Assembly: GCF_022605725.1 (NCBI RefSeq)
Contig: NC_065549.1
Coordinates: 1,612,001-1,676,000, forward strand
Length of the DNA stretch: 64,000 bases
Direction: 5' to 3'
From: Anthonomus grandis grandis
Lineage: Eukaryota > Arthropoda > Insecta > Coleoptera > Curculionidae
The notes under the pieces are model-generated. The model ran no database searches. It saw nothing but the letters and a program-made list of their open reading frames with translations, and was not told the DNA's origin. The position numbers were made by a program, and so were the translations under genes. This document shows, piece after piece, positions 1-12,807 of the stretch. Positions within the stretch are counted from its first letter, which is position 1; each line of letters begins with the position of its first letter.

Positions 1-313
1 AAAAACAGTTTGTTCTTTAATATGTGTAATAACCATGTGTAAAAATTAAAAAAAAGAACAACAGAAAAATTGTTCTAAATTAGCACATGTTCATTTGGGT
101 ATTGCATACTAGAATATGGCTATAATAATATATTATCCATTCTTGTAAAGATAGTTTAGCTATATGTTTTATAAGTAGTAGTTTCTGAACTAACATCCAT
201 CTATAGTAAGTTTTTTTTTTTTAAATTTTAAAGTTAGGTAGTATACAGTAAAATAAAGCTTTACCTGACTTTGACGTGATTACAGTTAAATATCTAAAAA
301 ATGCCATATATAT

Positions 314-374
314 GGGGTGTCCCCAATGTAATTAGAGTTAATATTGTAGCTCTTATTACTTTGGGGACACCCCC
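314..374. repeat. Near-perfect 19-bp-stem hairpin
   Basis: The left arm begins GGGGTGTCCCCAA and the right arm ends TTGGGGACACCCC. The arms pair over about 19 bp with two mismatches around a loop of about 22 bases. The loop carries a further short AGAG/CTCT pairing. It could be the core of a small foldback MITE or a structured site; the sequence does not tell which. Confidence 0.7.
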
Positions 375-449
375 TGTAGAACTTCTGAAGTTCGACTTAT
401 AAAGGCCATGCCAGAAGTATTTGGACGTAACCAAATAGTCCCCTCATGA

Positions 450-504
450 CTTAATAATAATAATAATAATATTAACCATAATAATAATAATAATAATAAT
501 AATG
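450..504. repeat. (TAA)n microsatellite
   Basis: Two runs of TAA/AAT triplets separated by a short interruption (ATATTAACC). Confidence 0.9.
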
Positions 505-816
505 AAAGATTTATTTAATAATATAAACTTTATACAAGGGAGATATGAAAAAAACGTGCCGCACCGGGTCGCGTCTTAAAATAATTCAATTATTCATTTT
601 TTAAATGAAATAACACCTAATCGTCCAAAAGTTAATTTTCTTGTATAAAATATGACGTGAATGGTCAAATTTTTTCGAAGGCACTTACTACTTGTATTTT
701 TTTGAACACATTATCGCCTAGTAGTGAAACGAACGTATAAAGAACGTTTTAAATACATAAAGTACGTCTTACCATAGTCATATTGTAGGAAAGAATCGAC
801 GATTGGGGCTATATGG

Positions 817-3800
817 ACGTTACAATAGTTTTTCCCAATTTTCTCGAAAACTGTTGGGAATATGGAATTTTTTTTTTAGCATTGAATTCTTACTCAGAAA
901 TAGAACAATTAATGTAAAATAACATTTAGCCGTGAATTGAAAATTAAACGAGTTATAGCAGATTTTTGATAAATTAGAAAGTTTTTGGGTAAAAAATGTA
1001 AAAAAAAAATTTTTTTTGAAAAAAAAAAATTTTTTTTTGGTCAATCGATGAACTATCCAAAAAGCTTTAAAAAAGTCTAATAAAACTTTTTTCAAAAATG
1101 CACGAGAAAAAAGTTATATCCAGTTTTCCCAAAAAAAGTCTTCCGAAAAAAATCGTAAGGGAAAAGGTGAAAATTTGAACATAAAATTTTGGTTTTTATT
1201 TTTTTTCTGGGAAACTATTAACTGGAGAGAAACAATGTTAAAACAAAAGTTGTGAGAATTGTCAATGCGCATTAGACGCAATCAAAAAATATGTTTTATG
1301 TCCGATGGTTTTTCAGAAAATAGGGAAAAACCTCTAACCAGTTTTTCCTAATTTTCTCGAAAACTACTGAGAATAAGGAAAATTTTCTTTTAGCATTGTA
1401 TTCCTAGTCAAAAATAGAACAAATCATGTAGAATAACATTTAGACGTAAATCAAAAATTAAACGAGTTATGAAAGATTTTTGATAAATTAAAAAAATTTT
1501 GGGTAAAAAATTAAAAAAAAAAAATTTTGACGAAAAATTATTTTTTTTTTTGATAAATGGATAAATCATCCAAAAAGCTTGAAAAAAGTCTAATAAAACT
1601 TTTTTGAAAAATGTACCAGAAAAAAGTTATACCCAATTTTCCCGAAAAATTTTCCTCCAAAAATACAAACTCCATGGAAAAATGTTCCTAATTTTAGTTT
1701 TTATTTTTTTTCTGGAAAACTATTGATTGGAGAAAAAAATTATTTAAACAAAAGTTACTTGGAATATATATGCGCATCACATGCAATATAAAAATATTTT
1801 TTAAGGCCAATAGTTTCTCAGAAAATTGGGAAAAACTTGTAAACAGTTTTTCCTAATTTTCTCAAAAACTACTAGGAATATGGAAAACTTTTTTTTTGCA
1901 TTAAATTCCTGCTCAAAAATAGAATAAATAATGTAAAATAACATTTAGGCCTAAATTGAAAATTAAACGAGTTATGGAAGATTTTTGATAAAAATTGGGA
2001 AATTTTTGGGTAAAAAATTGAAAAACAAAATTGACAAAAAATTATTTTTTTTTTGGTATTTTCATAAATCATTCAAAAAGCTTCAAAAAAGATCAATAAG
2101 ACTTTTTTGAAAAATGTACGAGGAAAAAGTTATACCCAATTTTCCCAAAAAAAGTCTTCCGGAAAAAATCGTAAGGGGTGCCCCTGGAAAAATATTCATA
2201 ATTTTGGTTTTTATTTTTTTTCTGGAAAACTATTGGTTGTAGAAAAAAATTGTTAAAACAAAAGTTGTGAGGATTGTCAATGCGCATTAAAAACAATAAA
2301 AAAATATTTTTTAAGTCCAACAGTTATTCAGAAAATCGGGAAAAATCTCTCAACAGTTTTTCCTAATTTTCTCAAAAACTACCGGGAATATGGAAAATTT
2401 TCTTTTAGCATTGAATTCCTACACAGAAATAGAACAAATCATGTAAAATAACATTTCGCCGTAAATCAAAAATTAAACGAGTTATGGAAGATTTTTGATA
2501 AATTAAAAAAATTTTGGGTAAAAAATTTGAAAAAAAAATTTTTTGACAAAAAATTTTTTTTTTTTGATAAATGGATAAGTCATCCAAAAAGCTTGAAAAA
2601 AGTCTAATAAAACTTTTTTGAAAAATGTACCAGAAAAAAGTTATACTCAATTTTCCGAAAAAGTGTTCCTCCAAAAATACAAACTCTTTGGAAAAATGTT
2701 CCTAATTTTAGTTTTTATTTTTTTTCTGGAAAACTATTGATTGGAGAAAAAAATTGTTTAAACAAAAGTTACTTGGAATATATATGCGCATCACATGCAA
2801 TATAAAAATATTTTTTAAGGCCAATAGTTTCTCAGAAAATTGGGAAAAACTTGTAAACAGTTTTTCCTAATTTTCTCAAAAACTACTAGGAATATGGAAA
2901 ACTTTTTTTTTGCATTAAATTCCTGCTCAAAAATAGAATAAATAATGTAAAATAACATTTAGGCGTAAATTGAAAATTAAACGAGTTATGGAAGATTTTT
3001 GATAAAAATTGGGAAATTTTTGGGTAAAAAATTGAAAAACAAAATTGACAAAAAATTATTTTTTTTTGGTATTTTCATAAATCATTCAAAAAGCTTCAAA
3101 AAAGATCAATAAGACTTTTTTTGAAAAATGTACGAGGAAAAAGTTATACCCAATTTTCCCAAAAAAAGTCTTCCGGAAAAAATCGTAAGGGGTGCCCCTG
3201 GAAAAATATTCATAATTTTGGTTTTTATTTTTTTTCTGGAAAACTATTGGTTGTAGAAAAAAATCGTTAAAACAAAAGTTGTGAAGATTCTCAATACGCA
3301 TTAAATACAATAAAAAAATATTTTTTAAGTCCAACAGTTTTCCAGAAAATCGGGAAAAACTTCTCAACAGTTTTTCCTAATTTTCTCGAAAACTACCGGG
3401 AATATGGAAAATTTTCTTTTAGCATTGAATTCCTACACAGAAATAGAACAAATCATGTAAAATAACATTTCGCCGTAAATCAAAAATTAAACGAGTTATG
3501 GAAGATTTTTGATAAATTAAAAAAATTTTGGGTAAAAAATTAAAAAAAAAATTTTTGACAAAAAATTAATTTTTTTTTGATAAATGGATAAATCATCCAA
3601 AAATCTTCAAAAAAGTCTTATAAGACTTTTTTAAGAAATGTACGAAAAAAAAGTTATACTCAATTTTTCCAAAAAGTTTTCCTCCAAAAATACAAACTCC
3701 TTGGAAAAATGTTACTAATTTTAGTTTTTATTTTTTTTTCTGGAAAACTATTGATTGGAGAAAAAAATTGTTTAAACAAAAGTTACTTGGAATATTAATG

Positions 3801-6800
3801 CGCATCACATGCAATATAAAAATATTTCTTAAGGACGGCAGTTTCTCAGAAAATTGGGAAAAACTTGTAAATAAATTTTTCTAATTTTCTCAAAAACTAC
3901 TAGGAATATGGAAAACTTTTTTTTTGCATTAAATTCCTGCTCAAAAATAGAATAAATAATGTAAAATAACATTTAGGCGTAAATTGAAAATTAAACGAGT
4001 TATGGAAGATTTTTGATAAAAATTGGGAAATTTTTGGGTAAAAAATTGAAAAACAAAATTGACAAAAAATTATTTTTTTTTTGGTATTTTCATAAATCAT
4101 TCAAAAAGCTTCAAAAAAGATCAATAAGACTTTTTTGAAAAATGTACGAGGAAAGAGTTATACCCAATTTTCCCAAAAAAAGTCTTCCGGAAAAAATCGT
4201 AAGGGGTGCCCCTGGAAAAATATTCATAATTTTGGTTTTTATTTTTTTTCTGGAAAACTATTGGTTGTAGAAAAAAATTGTTAAAACAAAAGTTGTGAGG
4301 ATTGTCAATGCGCATTAAATACAATAATAAAATATTTTTTAAGTTCAACAGTTTTTCAGGAAATCGGGAAAAACCTCTAAACAGTTTTTCCTAATTTTCT
4401 CAAAAACTACTAGGAATCTAAAAAACTTTTTTTAGCATTAAATTCCTATTCAGAAATAAAATAAATCATGTAAAATAACATTTCGCCGTAAATCGAAAAT
4501 TAAACGAGTTATGGAAGATTTTTGATAAATTAAAAAAATTTTGGGTAAAAAATTTGAAAAAAAAAATGTTTGACAAAAAATTAATTTTTTTTTGATAAAT
4601 GGATAAATCATGCAAAAATCTTCAAAAAAGTCTTATAAGACTTCTTTAAGAAATGTACGAAAAAAAAGTTATACTCAATTTTTCCAAAAAGTTTTCCTCC
4701 AAAAATACAAAAACTCCTTGGAAAAATGTTACTAATTTTAGTTTTTATTTTTTTTTCTGGAAAACTATTGATTGGAGAAAAAAATTGTTCAAACAAAAGT
4801 TACTTGGAATATTAATGCGCATCACATGCAATATAAAAATATTTCTTAAGGACGGCAGTTTCTCAGAAAATTGGGAAAAACTTATAAACAGTTTTTCCTA
4901 ATTTTCTCAAAGACTACTAGGAATATGGAAAATTTTCTTTTACCAGTGAATTCCCAGTTGAAAACTGAATAAATCATAAAGAATAACATTTAGCGGTAAA
5001 TCGAATATTAAAAGAGTTATGGAAGATTTTTGATAAATCAAAAAAATTTTGGGAAAAAATAAAAAAAAAAATTTTTGACAAAAAATAATTTTTTTTTTGG
5101 TATTTTGATAAATTGTTCAAAAAGCTTCAAAAAAGTTCAATAAGACTTTTTTGAAAAATGTACGAGGAAAAAGTTATATGCTATTTTCCCACATAAAGTC
5201 TCCCGGAAAAAACCGTAAGGGATGCCCCTGGAAAAATATTCATATCTTTGGATTTAATTTTTTTTCTGGAAAACTATTAGTTTTAAAAAAAAATTGTTAA
5301 AACAGAAGTTGTGAGGATTGTCAATGCGCATTAAATCCAATAAAAAAATATTTTTTAAGTCCAACAGTTTTTCAGAAAATCGGGAAAAACCTCTAAACAG
5401 TTTTTCCTAATTTTCTCGAAAACTACCGGGAATATGGAAAATTTTCTTTTAGCATTGAATTCCTACACAGAAATAGAACAAATCATGTAAAATAACATTT
5501 CGCCGTAATTCAAAAATTAAATGAGTTATGGAAGATTTTTGATAAATTAAAAAAATTTTGGGTAAAAAATTTGAAAAAAAATTTTTTGACAAAAAATTAT
5601 TTTTTTTTTGATAAATGGATAAATCATTTAAAAAACTTCAAAAAAGTTCAATAAGACTTTTTTTAAAAATGTACGAGAGTTATACTCAATTTTTCCAAAA
5701 AGTGTTCCTCCAAAAATACAAACTCCATGGAAAAATGTTCCTAATTTTAGTTTTTATTTTTTTTCTGGAAAACTATTGATTGGAGAAAAAAATTGTTTAA
5801 ACAAAAGTTGCTTGGATTTTTAATGCGCATCAGATGCAATATAAAAACATTTTTTAGGGCCAACAGTTTCTCAGAAAATTGGGAAAAACTTGTAAACAGT
5901 TTTTCCTAATTTTCTCAAAAACTACCGGGAATATGGAAAATGTCCTTTTAGCATTGAATTCCTACACAGAAATAGAACAAATCATGTAAAATAACATTTC
6001 GCCGTAAATCAAAAATTAAACGAGTTATGGAAGATTTTTGATATATAAAAAAATTTTAGGTAAAAAATTAAAAAAAAAATTTTTTGACAAAAAAATTTTT
6101 TTTTTTTGATTAATGGATAAATCATCCAAAAAGCTTGAAAAAAGTCTAATAAAACTTTTTTGAAAAAAGTTATACTCAATTTTCCCGAAAAATTTTCCTC
6201 CAAAATTACAAAATCCATGGAAAAATGTTCCTAATTTTAGTTTTTATTTTTTTTCTGGAAAACTATTGATTGGAGAAAAAAATTGTTTAAACAAAAGTTA
6301 CTTGGAATATATATGCGCATCACATGCAATATAAAAATATTTTTTAGGGCCAACAGTTTCTCAAAAAATTGGGAAAAACTTGTAAATAGTTTTTCCGAAT
6401 TTTCTCGAAAACAACTAGGAATATGGAAAATTTTCTTTTACCATTGAATTCCCAGTCAAAAATTGAACAAATCATAAGGAATAATATTTAGCCGTAAATC
6501 AAAAATTAAACGAGTTATGGAAAATTTTTGAAAAATGAGAAAATTTTTGGGTGAAAAATTAAAAAAAAATTTTTTGAAACAAATGAAATTTTTTTAGTAA
6601 ATCCATAAATCATCTAAAGAGCTTCAAAAAAGTCTAATAAAACTTTTTTGCAAAATGTACGACAAAAAAGTTATACACAATTTCCTCAAAAAAGTCTTCA
6701 TGAGAAAATTTTTATAATTTTATTTTTTTTCTAGAAAACTCTTGATTAGAGAAAAAAATGGTTTGAACAAAAGTTGTTTAGAAAATAAATGCGCATCAGA

Positions 6801-6865
6801 CGCAATAGAAATATAACTTGTAAAACCAACAGTTTTCCAGAAAATCGGGAAAAACCTCTAACGTC
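817..6865. repeat. Satellite A, array 1 (about 505-bp monomer, 12 copies)
   Basis: The marker GTTTTTCCTAATTTTCTC recurs near 830, 1340, 1846, 2355, 2858, 3368, 3870, 4382, 4888, 5398, 5897 and 6386, giving a monomer of about 490-512 bp. Two monomer types alternate. One has GCATTGAATTCCTACACAG after the marker, the other GCATTAAATTCCTGCTC. Near-identical stretches therefore recur about 1013 bp and 2028 bp apart, a dimeric higher-order repeat. Outer monomers (817-1340 and 6390-6865) are more diverged. All small open frames inside are chance products of A/T runs. The same family recurs at 34905-37630. Confidence 0.95.
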
Positions 6866-6869
6866 ACTA

Positions 6870-9105
6870 GCCATTCCTATCTCAATATGACCGTAGTAAA
6901 TATTATGTATTTAATAAGAAAATAACGTCGAAAATCGCCACTTAAACTGGTCCTGACTAAATACTAAAACGTCCATATAATAATAATTATTATCCAAGGC
7001 CACAATTTTTTTTTTTTTAAATTGAAAAATGATAATTTTTATCACGATTTAGACCGAAAAATTAATGGGGGACACGCCCGGCGGGCCAGGAAGGCATTTT
7101 TTCAAAAAACGTTTATATATTAAATATTTTCTACATTTACAAGATTCTTATAAACTTTGTACATTTTTATAGTTCTATTTACCTTAAAGAAATCACAAAA
7201 ATATTCTTTTTTTTTTCACTTATGTTTTCTAGCGACATAGCCTATACAAATAGTAGCTATATAAGGGCCTAACCAGGAATTTAAGTATAATTTTTTTCAT
7301 TCAGTTTACAGCCAAATAGACAAGTATTATCATCTAAATTTAGGAGATTTATTAGTAATTTTGATCACCCGGTGTCAAAGTTTAATTTTTTTTAAGTCAT
7401 AGGTTAAGCCACCGTAGATGGGGACATCTACAGGCGCTTTGTTAGAATAAAACAAAGATGTCGCTGTCAACATACTAAATTTCGTTTTTTGCTATTGCAC
7501 GACTGACGTGATTTTTATGAATGAAATTGATAAAAACCAGGTCAGCCAACTATAAAACTCATAAAACACCATTGAATGTAGACATAAATTTCCCAAAAAA
7601 CTGCTGATAGTATAATAATAAGTCTTTAAATATTATTAGCACTAAAGTCTCTAACACGTTTGTACATGCACAACACTAAATCTAAAATACCTACATCGTT
7701 CTTTTTTTAACACTTTTATAGTACATTTGGCATGACTCTCTCTCTATGGCGCCAAATATTCGAAATTTTATTGGCGCACGCGCGCCCCCTACGAAAGTCA
7801 CTGCGGTTGTTGCTATAGAAAAATTTTGATTATGTCATTTATTTACAAAAAACCGTGGGTGGGATATTATAGTGACTTTTGTAGGGTGTTTTTTTTTTAA
7901 AGGTTGGCTGTATGATATATTCAGGATTTTGGACTTTTTGAGTGTCGAGTTACTTCAGGATAATCAAAAAAAAAAAGGTAAAAATCATAAAACGTCATCT
8001 GTCATCTGTAAGTAACATGACTTCTCTCTATTGTTATTTAGAAATGTTTATGCTGTAGTGACGTCACACCCCCATTGTGTCTTGTGCCATAATTGTCAAT
8101 GTTACCAATCGCTTAAAAATAAAATCACTGTGTTTTTTTGAAGGTTGTAGAATAAATGGCTGCAAATGCATGGAATATAAGAAGTGCCTGGAATAAACTG
8201 AAAAATTACTTAAAATGCCTGAAAAAATATAGAAAATGACTTTAAACGCTTAAAATGAATTAACTGAACAAGAAAGAAGAAAAACTTAAAACGCCATGTG
8301 CTGACATTGCTTCTATTGGCACCACTGCGAATGACAACTGACACCAGTGACAGATGACAACCACTCCTAGCTCGCATAACTGAATATATAGATGGTGCCA
8401 CTGATGAATGACATTTTCAAAGCCAAAATCCTGACGATCATTTATGCTCCCCACTTCGTATTAGCCATCGTTTATAAACTATTTACTGTATTTTAAATTA
8501 TTTTAAGCCTCGAACACTAAAACCCTACTAATAATATTAGTTTGAATAATTTACACTTACACCTAAACACATAAATAAATAATTATTATATAGAGACCAG
8601 CGCTATGCGTAGTTTTATTATTTCATAAATAAATACTGTAAACTGACCTCAGAGTTAAATTAAATTATAAAATAATTTTTTTTATTGCACTGATGTAACA
8701 GTGGATTCGCGGCGTTTGAAGTAGCCGAATTAAAGTAGTGTCGTCAGCAAAACGAGTGAAATTAACTAAAGAAAAGCGGATTTATTTTAATACAGTGTAT
8801 GTCATACAAAGAAACGACTATTTTATTTTGAACACTTTGTATATGTCAGATCTTTGTTTATTTTTTTAGGGTGTGGATTATTATTATTTGTAGCTGCCCA
8901 TATGGGATTATTTAGGAAAAAAATTTTTTATAAGGAATGTATGGATTGATTTATGTTAATACATGGTGTATGAAGGTTCATTGAGGGTTTTGATTATTGA
9001 TTATGAGAGTAGCAGGATTGAATTTTGTTATTTTCGTTGAAGTTTTGATGTTTATTGATTAAATTGTGCCTGTATTAGAGCCCAAATGCTTAAATTTAAG
9101 ACAAA
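6870..9105. other. Intergenic region, no gene supported
   Basis: AT-rich with a few GC-richer islands (7070-7100, and 7745-7800 with a CGCACGCGCGCC stretch). Short minus-strand frames at 8210-8454 resemble no family I know. A diverged stretch with TGCCTGGAA-type wording at 8180-8260 resembles minisatellite F (55.3-57.2 kb). I see no gene, tRNA or intact transposon. Confidence 0.5.
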
Positions 9106-9109
9106 AAGC

Positions 9110-11545
9110 CAAAATGTCTGAAAAATATGGCTTGTTTAGAAAATTACTCTTCGTTGGGGTAATTTAGCAAGATATAACCTCAAAAATTAAAATTTGTCAA
9201 AAATATGTCAAGTTTCAAAATTTGCTTTTTTATTAGACCCTTAATACCAGATTGAGGTCGATTAGCAAGAAATATGTTACAAATAAACCAAATTGCTCTA
9301 ACCAATTTGATTATTGAAAAAAAATTGATTTTTTTTCCCAAAAAATGCCTATAACTCAAAAACTACTTAAAATACAAAGTTGAAATTTTGTGTGCGTGTT
9401 CTCTGAACAATTTAACATCAGACCTATTTTGATATATTTTGAAAAAGTATACAAGGCGTTAAGAAAAAAATTGTTTTTGAAGTTGGTGATTTTTTTTCAA
9501 AAATTCCAAAAAATGCTTCTCAAGTCAAAAACTCGACCAAAATAATTAAAAAAAAAATTGCATACGTGATCCTTGAATAATTTAATTATATACTTAATTC
9601 AGCGTTTTTTAAAAAATATACAAGGTGCTGAGAAAAAGAACTATTTTTGAAAAAAGTAATTTTTTTCCAAGGCGTTCCACAAAATGCTCATAAGTCTGGT
9701 TTTTGACCAAATACACGTTTAAAATTTTGTACACATATTCCCTGTACAATTTAATTACATACTTGTTTTAGAGTTTTTTGAAAAATGTACAAAGTATTAA
9801 GAAAAAAAATTTTTTTGAAAAAAGTATTTTTTTTCCAAAGCGTTCGACAAAATGTCCATAAGTGTGGTTTTTGACCAGACACACATTTGAAATTTTCTAT
9901 ACACACTCCTTGAATAATTTAATTAGACACCTATTTCAGCGATTTTTGAAAATTATACAAGGTGTTGAGAAAAAAAATATTTTTGAAAAAAATATATTTT
10001 TTTTTAATTCCACAAGATGCCTGTAACTGAAAAGAACAGCCAAAATAGAATTTTGAAATTTTGTATACAAGTTCCTTGAATAATTTGATTAAGCACCTAT
10101 TTCAGCGTTTTTTGAAAAATGTACAAGGTGTGGAGAAAAAAAAATTATTTTTGAAAAATGTAATTTTTTTCAAATAATTTCACAGAATGCCTACAACTCA
10201 AAAACCAGACTAACTATAATTTTGAAAATTTTGTATATATATTGCCTGAATTATTTCATTAGACATCTGTTTCAGGGTTTTTTGAAAAATGTGCAAGGTG
10301 TTAAAAAAAACATTAATTTTTGAAAAATTTGATTTTTTTTCCAAAAAATTCCACAGAATGCCTATAACCCAAAAACCAGAATAACTACAATTTTGAAAAT
10401 TTGTATGCACATTCTCTGAGTAATTTCATTAGACACCTATTTCAGCGTTTTTTGAAAAATGTACAGGGTGTTGACAAAAAAATTAATTTTTGAAAAATGT
10501 GATTTTTTTGCAAAAAATTTCACTGAATGCCTACAACCTAAAAACCAGACTAACTACAATTTTGAAAATTTGTATACATATTCCCTGAATAATTTCATTT
10601 GACACCTATTTCAGCTTTTTTTGATAAAAGTACAGGGTGTTGAGAAAAAAAATAATTTTTGAAAAATGCTATTTTTTCCCAAAAAATTTGACAGAATGCG
10701 TACAACTTAAGAACTAGACCAACTACAATTTTAAAAATTTGTATATATATTGCCTGAATAATTTCATTAGACATTTATTTTAGCTTTTTTTGAAAAATGT
10801 ACAGGGTGTTAAAAAATTTATTTTTGAAAAAAAAAAACGCATTAAGGTGGTGTGTTTCTATGTTGCCGGGATGTCGTCATTGTCCTGGTGACCCGGATAA
10901 AACGTGCAGCCATGAAAACAGCGTGGGACCGCACTATTTTGGCTGAGTCAACAAGGCCGCAACCCGACCCGAGCGCAACCAAATCAAAACATCAAACATC
11001 GATTGTGGAATTACGTGTGTGTGTGTGTGTGTATGGATGTAAATTAAACTAAACAAGCTTCGTATTTTTTATATTTAATTTTGATATGTCATGTAGCATT
11101 TTTTTAACAAAAAAATGCCACCAGACACCTATAATTGAAAAAACAACCAAAATCGAATTTTGAAATTTTGCATACGAGTATTCTTCGATTTTTGAAAAAT
11201 ATACAAAGTGTTGAGAGAAAAAAAATAATTTTCGAAAAAAATTATTATTTTTGCAAAAAAATTCCCCAGAATGCCTAGGACTCAAGAGCCAGACCAACTA
11301 CAATTTTGAAAATTTGTATACATATTCCCTGAATAATTTCATTAGACACCTATTTCAGCGTTTTTTAAAAAACACATCCTATGTTAAGAAAAAAAAAAAT
11401 TTCAAAAAAAGTGAATTTTCCCATAAAAAATGTTTGTAACCCAAAAACCAGTCGAAATAAAATTCTGAAAATTAACACAAACATTCCCTAAACAATTTGA
11501 CTTTACACCAATTTGAGCATTTCTCCAAAACTATACCGAGTATTG
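9110..11545. repeat. Satellite B (about 169-bp monomer)
   Basis: A phrase like TTAGACACCTATTTCAGCG followed by TTTTTTGAAAAATGTACA and then GGTGTTGAGAAAA recurs near 9408, 9580, 9750, 9917, 10085, 10252, 10419, 10585, 10756, 11330 and 11490, a period of 167-172 bp. The array is interrupted by unrelated GC-richer DNA at about 10836-11050. Monomers are well diverged, suggesting an old array. Two inverted copies lie at 59735-60000. Confidence 0.9.
10836..11050. other. GC-richer insert within satellite B
   Basis: About 215 bp of balanced base composition interrupts the satellite. It contains CCGGGATGTCGTCATTG and a (GT)n tract at 11015-11032. A 66-codon open frame crosses it but resembles nothing known. 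It could be a SINE or other short insertion; no clear target duplication was seen. Confidence 0.5.
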
Positions 11546-11559
11546 AGGAAACAATTAAT

Positions 11560-12354
11560 TTCTTAAAAAGTGGAATTTTTTCATTAATATTTCCTTCCTT
11601 TAGCACCCATTTTAATGCATTTTTGGCAACCACTCCAAACCCGCGCATATACAATAAACCTCTCATAAACCATGTAAAGCATAAAAATTACACTAAATAT
11701 AGATAAAAAAGACTTAAAAATTCGCTCGAAAAAAAAGAACACGATCCCGAGTAAGCCCTCTCTCTCATTATTCCACTAAATCAATCAACATGGCATCCGA
11801 ACCTAACAAATATAAACCTATATAATCAAATTTTGAATTTTCTCTGTACAAAATATATAAACGATACAGTCTTCGATATAACTGGCCTAAATATTATTAC
11901 ACTTTGGCGTGCCAATATAAATTTTTCTTCAAAAGACATTTTTTTAATTAAATACAAAATTAGAGTAAGAAATTACTTTCTCGAGCCCACTCACAGTAAA
12001 AAAACACCTCGAAAGTTTTATTATTATTATTAGTACAATAAAGGAACTGAAATAATTATTTTTTTTTTAGAGAGGGGGGAATTGTCGGAATCGGGTATAA
12101 GAGACGTTTCGACTTTTTTATGAAGGCATCTTCAGGAGATTATGAAGTGAAAGTTTTTTTTTTTAAATCTACGTGAAATTTGGGAGGTCACTTGCCTTTT
12201 TGAAATTTGACAGAGGATCCCAGGTTTGAGTGTCTACGGGAACCAGGATTCTATATTAAGCCCTAGAAGTCAAAGAAAGAAAAAACAGGGAATTTTCAAA
12301 TGGTTAGATCTGAAAAAGTATGTGATGTCTTATATTTTTTAGAATTTCACGTAG
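11560..12354. other. Non-genic AT-rich spacer
   Basis: Sequence between satellite B and the R5 foldback repeat. Small open frames at 11497-11706 and 11833-12033 have no recognisable domains. Nothing else is supported. Confidence 0.5.
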
Positions 12355-12567
12355 AATCTAAAAATGCAATAATCCCAAGCAACACATCATATATTATTTT
12401 TTAGTAAATTTTTGGTCAAGGTATATTTATCAAACTGTAAAATATACGTATATTATATACGATTCTGTTTACAAAATGGAGAACGTTTTTTGGCATTTAA
12501 AAAATTGATACGGGATTTACATATGTAGTTTTTAAAATCGATTACTAGACCTCAAATATTTGATTAA
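12355..12567. repeat. R5 foldback repeat, copy 1, left part
   Basis: From AAGCAACACATCAT through GATTCTGTTTAC, GGGATTTACATAT and TCAAATATTTGAT this matches 57260-57500 and 55990-56215 segment by segment. The match stops where the pogo/Jerky-like transposon begins and resumes downstream, so the transposon interrupts this copy. Confidence 0.75.
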
Positions 12568-12575
12568 GGGAGAGT

Positions 12576-12610
12576 TGGGTAATGGTGCGCGGTGGGTAAT
12601 CGTGCGCACC
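12576..12610 (+). repeat. Left terminal inverted repeat of the pogo/Jerky-like element
   Basis: Contains two direct copies of GGGTAATNGTGCGC spaced by 3 bp. The reverse complement of 14675-14711 carries the same motif pair, making imperfect terminal inverted repeats. Confidence 0.7.
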
Positions 12611-12807
12611 ATGATATTTTGTATTTCGCGGGCTATCCGAAACGCTAAACCAGTGCGAAGGAGTCTGCAAAGGAGCAAGTTTTCGGGGTCAGAAAATAAA
12701 ACGGTAAGTCCATAATTTTTGTTCAATAGTTTTACATTACTTATATTTGTAAAATCTAGAGTATTGTGAATATTTAAATCATACATCATACATGTTTTTG
12801 GCTTTAA

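Larger units (their letters stand above)
1..816. other. AT-rich intergenic flank, no gene seen
   Basis: No coding frame with recognisable protein similarity. It contains a strong hairpin (314-374) and a TAA microsatellite (450-504), both listed separately, and otherwise unremarkable AT-rich sequence up to the satellite A boundary near 817. It lies downstream of the bab stop codon. Confidence 0.6.

Noticed and set aside
820..6218. Many 60-93-codon minus-strand open frames rich in Phe, Lys and Ile
   Set aside because: They repeat with the satellite A period, consist of translated A/T runs, have no domain and are frame accidents of the tandem repeat.
8210..8454. Two overlapping minus-strand open frames
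   Set aside because: Overlapping frames with no similarity to known proteins, in a region that looks like diverged repeat.
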